64,000 nucleotides of DNA, from assembly GCA_963811905.1 (NCBI GenBank), contig CAWETK010000014.1:76783-140782 (forward strand), read 5' to 3'. Both the position numbers and the translations under genes were made by a program. Positions 61,026 to 64,000 of this stretch are shown here, one piece after another. The notes below the pieces were generated by a model, which made no database searches, was not told the origin of the DNA, and worked only from the letters and a program-made list of their open reading frames with translations. Within the stretch, counting starts at the first letter, position 1; each line of letters starts with the position of its first letter. The stretch is from DATFVA01 sp963811905. GTDB lineage: Bacteria; Bacteroidota; Ignavibacteria; Ignavibacteriales; Ignavibacteriaceae.

Positions 61026-63790
61026 GTTTGGAACAGGAACCCAGTTTGGAGGCGAATCATTTTTTTATTCAAGACTGAGTTCTCAAGAGGTTTATTAAAA
61101 TTATCACTATTACCTGGATATGTCAGCACTTTTGGCGATGTTACCTGAACCTTATAACCGGATCCTGGGTAGAGGGTTGTTAATGAACCTGCCCAGTTAT
61201 TATTACTATATACAGCAAATTGGGTTTGGTTTTTAATAAATTCGTTATTGACCCAATTTGGGACGGTATTTTGCAATGCGATACCAATGGGTAAACTCAG
61301 TTGAGGCAGATAGCCAATCCAATTCCAGCCCGTTCCCAATGAAATTGGATTCGTCACGGGCTCGATTGCTGTTCCTGAAATTGAAACATTATAAGGCTGT
61401 TCAACATACATAACATAACCTTTTTTAGGATCTATCTGTGTCAAACTCCCTTGCCAGGCAGTTCCTGTCCAGATTGCAAAGCTTGTCTGACCAATTATTT
61501 TGGTGTTTGCCGGAGGATTTGTGAATAATGTACTCAATCCCATATTGCCTGGGTTGACATTTACAGAGAACCAGGTATATAGTGGATTAAATGTTAGGTT
61601 TAATGTACTTAACCCCGCTGTAAATTGAAATGGTTCAGAATATGTTCCAATTATTTGATTATCCTGAAATACAATAGTTTCTAATACCGGCAACTCTTCG
61701 CAAGTACTTGCTCGCCAAGCTTTGAAGTTTACCAATTCTCCTGATGCTTGATTGGATGAAATACTTAAGTATATTCTGCCCTCATCAGTTGTCGGAGAAG
61801 CCATACCACGACATTCAGAACCTACAAAAGCGCCAACAACATCATTTATGTTTGTACTTAACCCTTCAGGAAAATTTAATTGAGCTATCATGTTCATTGT
61901 ATATTGTTGATTCTGTACAGGTATCCAACCTGGTGCACAAACAAAAGAGTTTTGATTAACCGTGATGGAAATTGGCGAACCTGTTGCCCCTGCAGACGTT
62001 ATCGTAATTGTTCCAGTTCTTTCAGAACCCGTATTCTGGGCAACATTGATACTCATATTTGTTAACCCATTTCCCCCAGTCGAAGGATTAAGAGTAATCC
62101 AACCGACAGAAGAATTGGCTACCCAATCATTACAAGTAGTTCCCGAAAGAGTGACCTGAGAAGAAAAAGAACCACCCTCTGATAAAACAGGATCAGGAAT
62201 ATTATTTGTCTGCGTCAAATTACAAGATTGAGTTGCAGCACTCTGAGTTACATTTATTGTTATTGGGGAGCCGGTAGCACCAGCAGAAGTGATTGTAATT
62301 GTTCCCGACCGTTGACTACCTGAATTTGCTGAAATAGAAACTCCTACCTGTGTTGTTCCGTTACCTCCGCTGATAGGCGAACACGTTATCCAATTAGCAT
62401 CATCTGTTATATTCCAGGTGCAGGATCCTGATAAACTTACACTTATATTATAATTTCCTCCAGTCGCTGAAACTGGGTTAGGGATAGTATTGGTTTGGGT
62501 TAAATTGCAGGGTACAGCACTTTGAGTTACATTTATTGTAATTGGGGAGCCGGTAGCACCAGCGGAAGTTATAGTAAGTGTTCCCGTTCTTTGGCCCCCT
62601 GAGTTTGCAGAAATAGAAACTCCTACCTGTGTTGTTCCGTTGCCACCGCTGATAGGTGAACACGTTATCCAATTAGCATCATCTGTTATATTCCAGGTGC
62701 AGGATCCTGATAAACTTACACTTATATTATAATTTCCTCCAGTCGCTGAAACTGGGTTAGGGATAGTATTGGTTTGGGTCAAATTGCAGGGTACAGCACT
62801 TTGAGTTACATTTATTGTAATTGGGGAGCCGGTAGCACCAGCAGAAGTGATTGTAATTGTTCCCGACCGTTGACTACCTGAATTTGCTGAAATAGAAACT
62901 CCTACCTGTGTTGTTCCGTTACCTCCGCTGATAGGCGAACACGTTATCCAACTGGCATTATCTGTTATACTCCACGTACAGGATCCAGATAAATTTACAT
63001 TAATATTATAATTACCCCCGGCCGCAGATACTGGATTAGGTATATTATTAGTTTGACTTAGCGAACAATTGTCCGATATAGAAAAATTTGCATCACTTAA
63101 ATCATTAATTGAAAAAGTACCTGCAATATCTCTTCCAAGAACCCGAATTTTGCAAGTATTTGATCCTGGGCCTGTAACGGTCCAATTAAGCGAGGTCCCA
63201 GAATTTCCCCCAATCAATTCAAACGAACTACCTCCATTTCTTGATATATAAACAAATGATAATTCTACTCCAAGCGATATATTCCATTGAATCTGAATTT
63301 GTTGTCCTATTGTAAATGATTCGCCGCCATTAGGATAAATGACTGTCACATATTCATCCTGAACTCTTGTTTCAAAATTTTCGTTATTTAGATCGGTATC
63401 GTCACTTGGGCCTCTTTGGGCAAGGATTGTTCCATTAATTCCCGTTCTCAACAAAACTCTAAAATCGTATGTGCCATGATCCAACTCTCCACCTATATTG
63501 CTGCCATAACCAATGGGGACAGTATAAGTATATATCCCAGCTAAAACGGCAAAGTTTGTTGTATTCCCATATAAAGCTTCAGCTTGACCATCTGGCCATG
63601 CTCTAGTTTCAAAAATAGCAGACGTATTGGCACTGGCGTTTACAGTAATATTCATCAAGCGGGCTTGGGTATATCCATCCTCATCATCATCTACCTGATT
63701 TGTCCAGGATACATTTGTAATGGTATAAGTTTGGGCTTTGGATAATGTTGGGACTAATATAAGAAATACTAAAAATGTGAAAATTTTCAT
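61010..63790 (-). CDS. Secreted BACON-repeat protein, N-terminal part of T9SS cargo
   Basis: The 926 residues comprise signal peptide 1-19 (LSKAQ), a beta domain (20-145), an Ig-like domain (about 148-240, YPNGGESFTIGQ), four BACON-type repeats of about 93 residues (WNITDDANWITCSP, GGNGTTQVGVSISANSG, TITSAGATGSPITINVTQSA) and a domain with APGWIPVQNQQYTMNMIAQL and ECRGMASP, then an Ala/Trp-rich linker region. The last 13 residues (after NKK) are out of frame with the true continuation. BACON domains are thought to bind glycans or mucin. Without the frameshift the whole cargo would have about 1,217 residues. Confidence 0.88.
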   Translation of the reverse strand: MKIFTFLVFLILVPTLSKAQTYTITNVSWTNQVDDDEDGYTQARLMNITVNASANTSAIFETRAWPDGQAEALYGNTTNFAVLAGIYTYTVPIGYGSNIGGELDHGTYDFRVLLRTGINGTILAQRGPSDDTDLNNENFETRVQDEYVTVIYPNGGESFTIGQQIQIQWNISLGVELSFVYISRNGGSSFELIGGNSGTSLNWTVTGPGSNTCKIRVLGRDIAGTFSINDLSDANFSISDNCSLSQTNNIPNPVSAAGGNYNINVNLSGSCTWSITDNASWITCSPISGGNGTTQVGVSISANSGSQRSGTITITSAGATGSPITINVTQSAVPCNLTQTNTIPNPVSATGGNYNISVSLSGSCTWNITDDANWITCSPISGGNGTTQVGVSISANSGGQRTGTLTITSAGATGSPITINVTQSAVPCNLTQTNTIPNPVSATGGNYNISVSLSGSCTWNITDDANWITCSPISGGNGTTQVGVSISANSGSQRSGTITITSAGATGSPITINVTQSAATQSCNLTQTNNIPDPVLSEGGSFSSQVTLSGTTCNDWVANSSVGWITLNPSTGGNGLTNMSINVAQNTGSERTGTITITSAGATGSPISITVNQNSFVCAPGWIPVQNQQYTMNMIAQLNFPEGLSTNINDVVGAFVGSECRGMASPTTDEGRIYLSISSNQASGELVNFKAWRASTCEELPVLETIVFQDNQIIGTYSEPFQFTAGLSTLNLTFNPLYTWFSVNVNPGNMGLSTLFTNPPANTKIIGQTSFAIWTGTAWQGSLTQIDPKKGYVMYVEQPYNVSISGTAIEPVTNPISLGTGWNWIGYLPQLSLPIGIALQNTVPNWVNNEFIKNQTQFAVYSNNNWAGSLTTLYPGSGYKVQVTSPKVLTYPGNSDNFNKPLENSVLNKKMIRLQTGFLFQTCSTV
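62245..63081. repeat. Three near-identical 279-bp tandem DNA repeats inside the BACON gene
   Basis: The phrase GAGTTACATTTATTGT recurs at 62245, 62524 and 62803, exactly 279 bases (93 codons) apart. Units one and two differ at few positions; the third diverges toward its 5'-coding end. A fourth, more diverged, unit lies at about 61960-62244. Confidence 0.85.
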
Positions 63791-64000
63791 AATTCCCTCT
63801 AAAAATTTAATTCACAAATGGCCTTTAGAACTTATTAATACTCACAGAAGATTTAATTTTGGAAAACTGGTATAAATAATTGTTAATTATTTTTGATATG
63901 GGAAGGAATCAAATGACTTTTGGAAAAAAGAGTATACTTTATTCTAACTGCATCATAATCCTTTTCCAAATCACCCCAAATATGACTATTTTGAGGTACT

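Overview
The window looks like a chromosomal segment of a Bacteroidota/Chlorobi-group bacterium, most probably an Ignavibacteria-like lineage. This is inferred from gene content, not from a marker phylogeny. The supporting evidence is a type IX secretion system (T9SS) core gene (sprA) beside its regulator (porX); three secreted proteins ending in the QNYPNPFNP sorting domain; two TonB-dependent receptors; an AT-rich sequence; frequent GTG/TTG starts; and intergenic polypyrimidine arrays. I see no rRNA, complete tRNA, CRISPR array, transposase or integrase gene.

Layout. 1-2050: two-component signalling (truncated histidine kinase, receiver protein, receiver-PP2C phosphatase). 2237-10813: secreted and envelope proteins, including three tiny membrane or secreted proteins in a row, a TonB receptor and a small 'PPP-tail' protein. 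10992-15356: PIG-L-type deacetylase, a 49-residue membrane protein and a sodium/solute symporter, all overlapping. 15461-17838: YtxH-like protein, rhomboid protease, DUF116 protein. 18007-22941: a phosphate-uptake operon (porin, pstS, pstC, pstA, pstB) preceded by a tandem 11-bp Pho-box-like array. 23447-28274: a frameshifted CPBP protease, a second PPP-tail protein paired with a heme-type TonB receptor, and a TetR regulator. 28284-32629 (minus): phnD-phnC-phnE-pstB-phoU. 32929-37591: small stress proteins, an M1 peptidase, ruvB and an acyltransferase. 37743-40669: an hsp20-dnaK-hsp20 heat-shock operon. 40971-42520: birA and coaX. 42510-54670 (minus): sprA, porX, tsaE, tsaB, a DUF1573 protein, accD and panC. 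55061-63790: a cupin, a secreted deiminase-like T9SS cargo, an M28 peptidase and a BACON-repeat T9SS cargo split by a homopolymer frameshift.

How it fits together. SprA and PorX would supply export and regulation for the three CTD-bearing cargos. The plus-strand pst operon and the minus-strand phn/pstB/phoU operon together form a phosphorus-uptake module with two PstB paralogues. BirA, AccD, PanC and CoaX cluster around biotin, malonyl-CoA and CoA synthesis. The most unusual signals are: a paralogous family of PPP-tail small proteins next to TonB receptors; unannotated small membrane proteins inside operons; a shared ACTGAC-N5-GTCAGT palindrome upstream of the heat-shock operon and in another intergenic region; tandem palindromes whose stems covary; a nine-unit 11-bp repeat; and likely non-AUG starts for panC and perhaps sprA.
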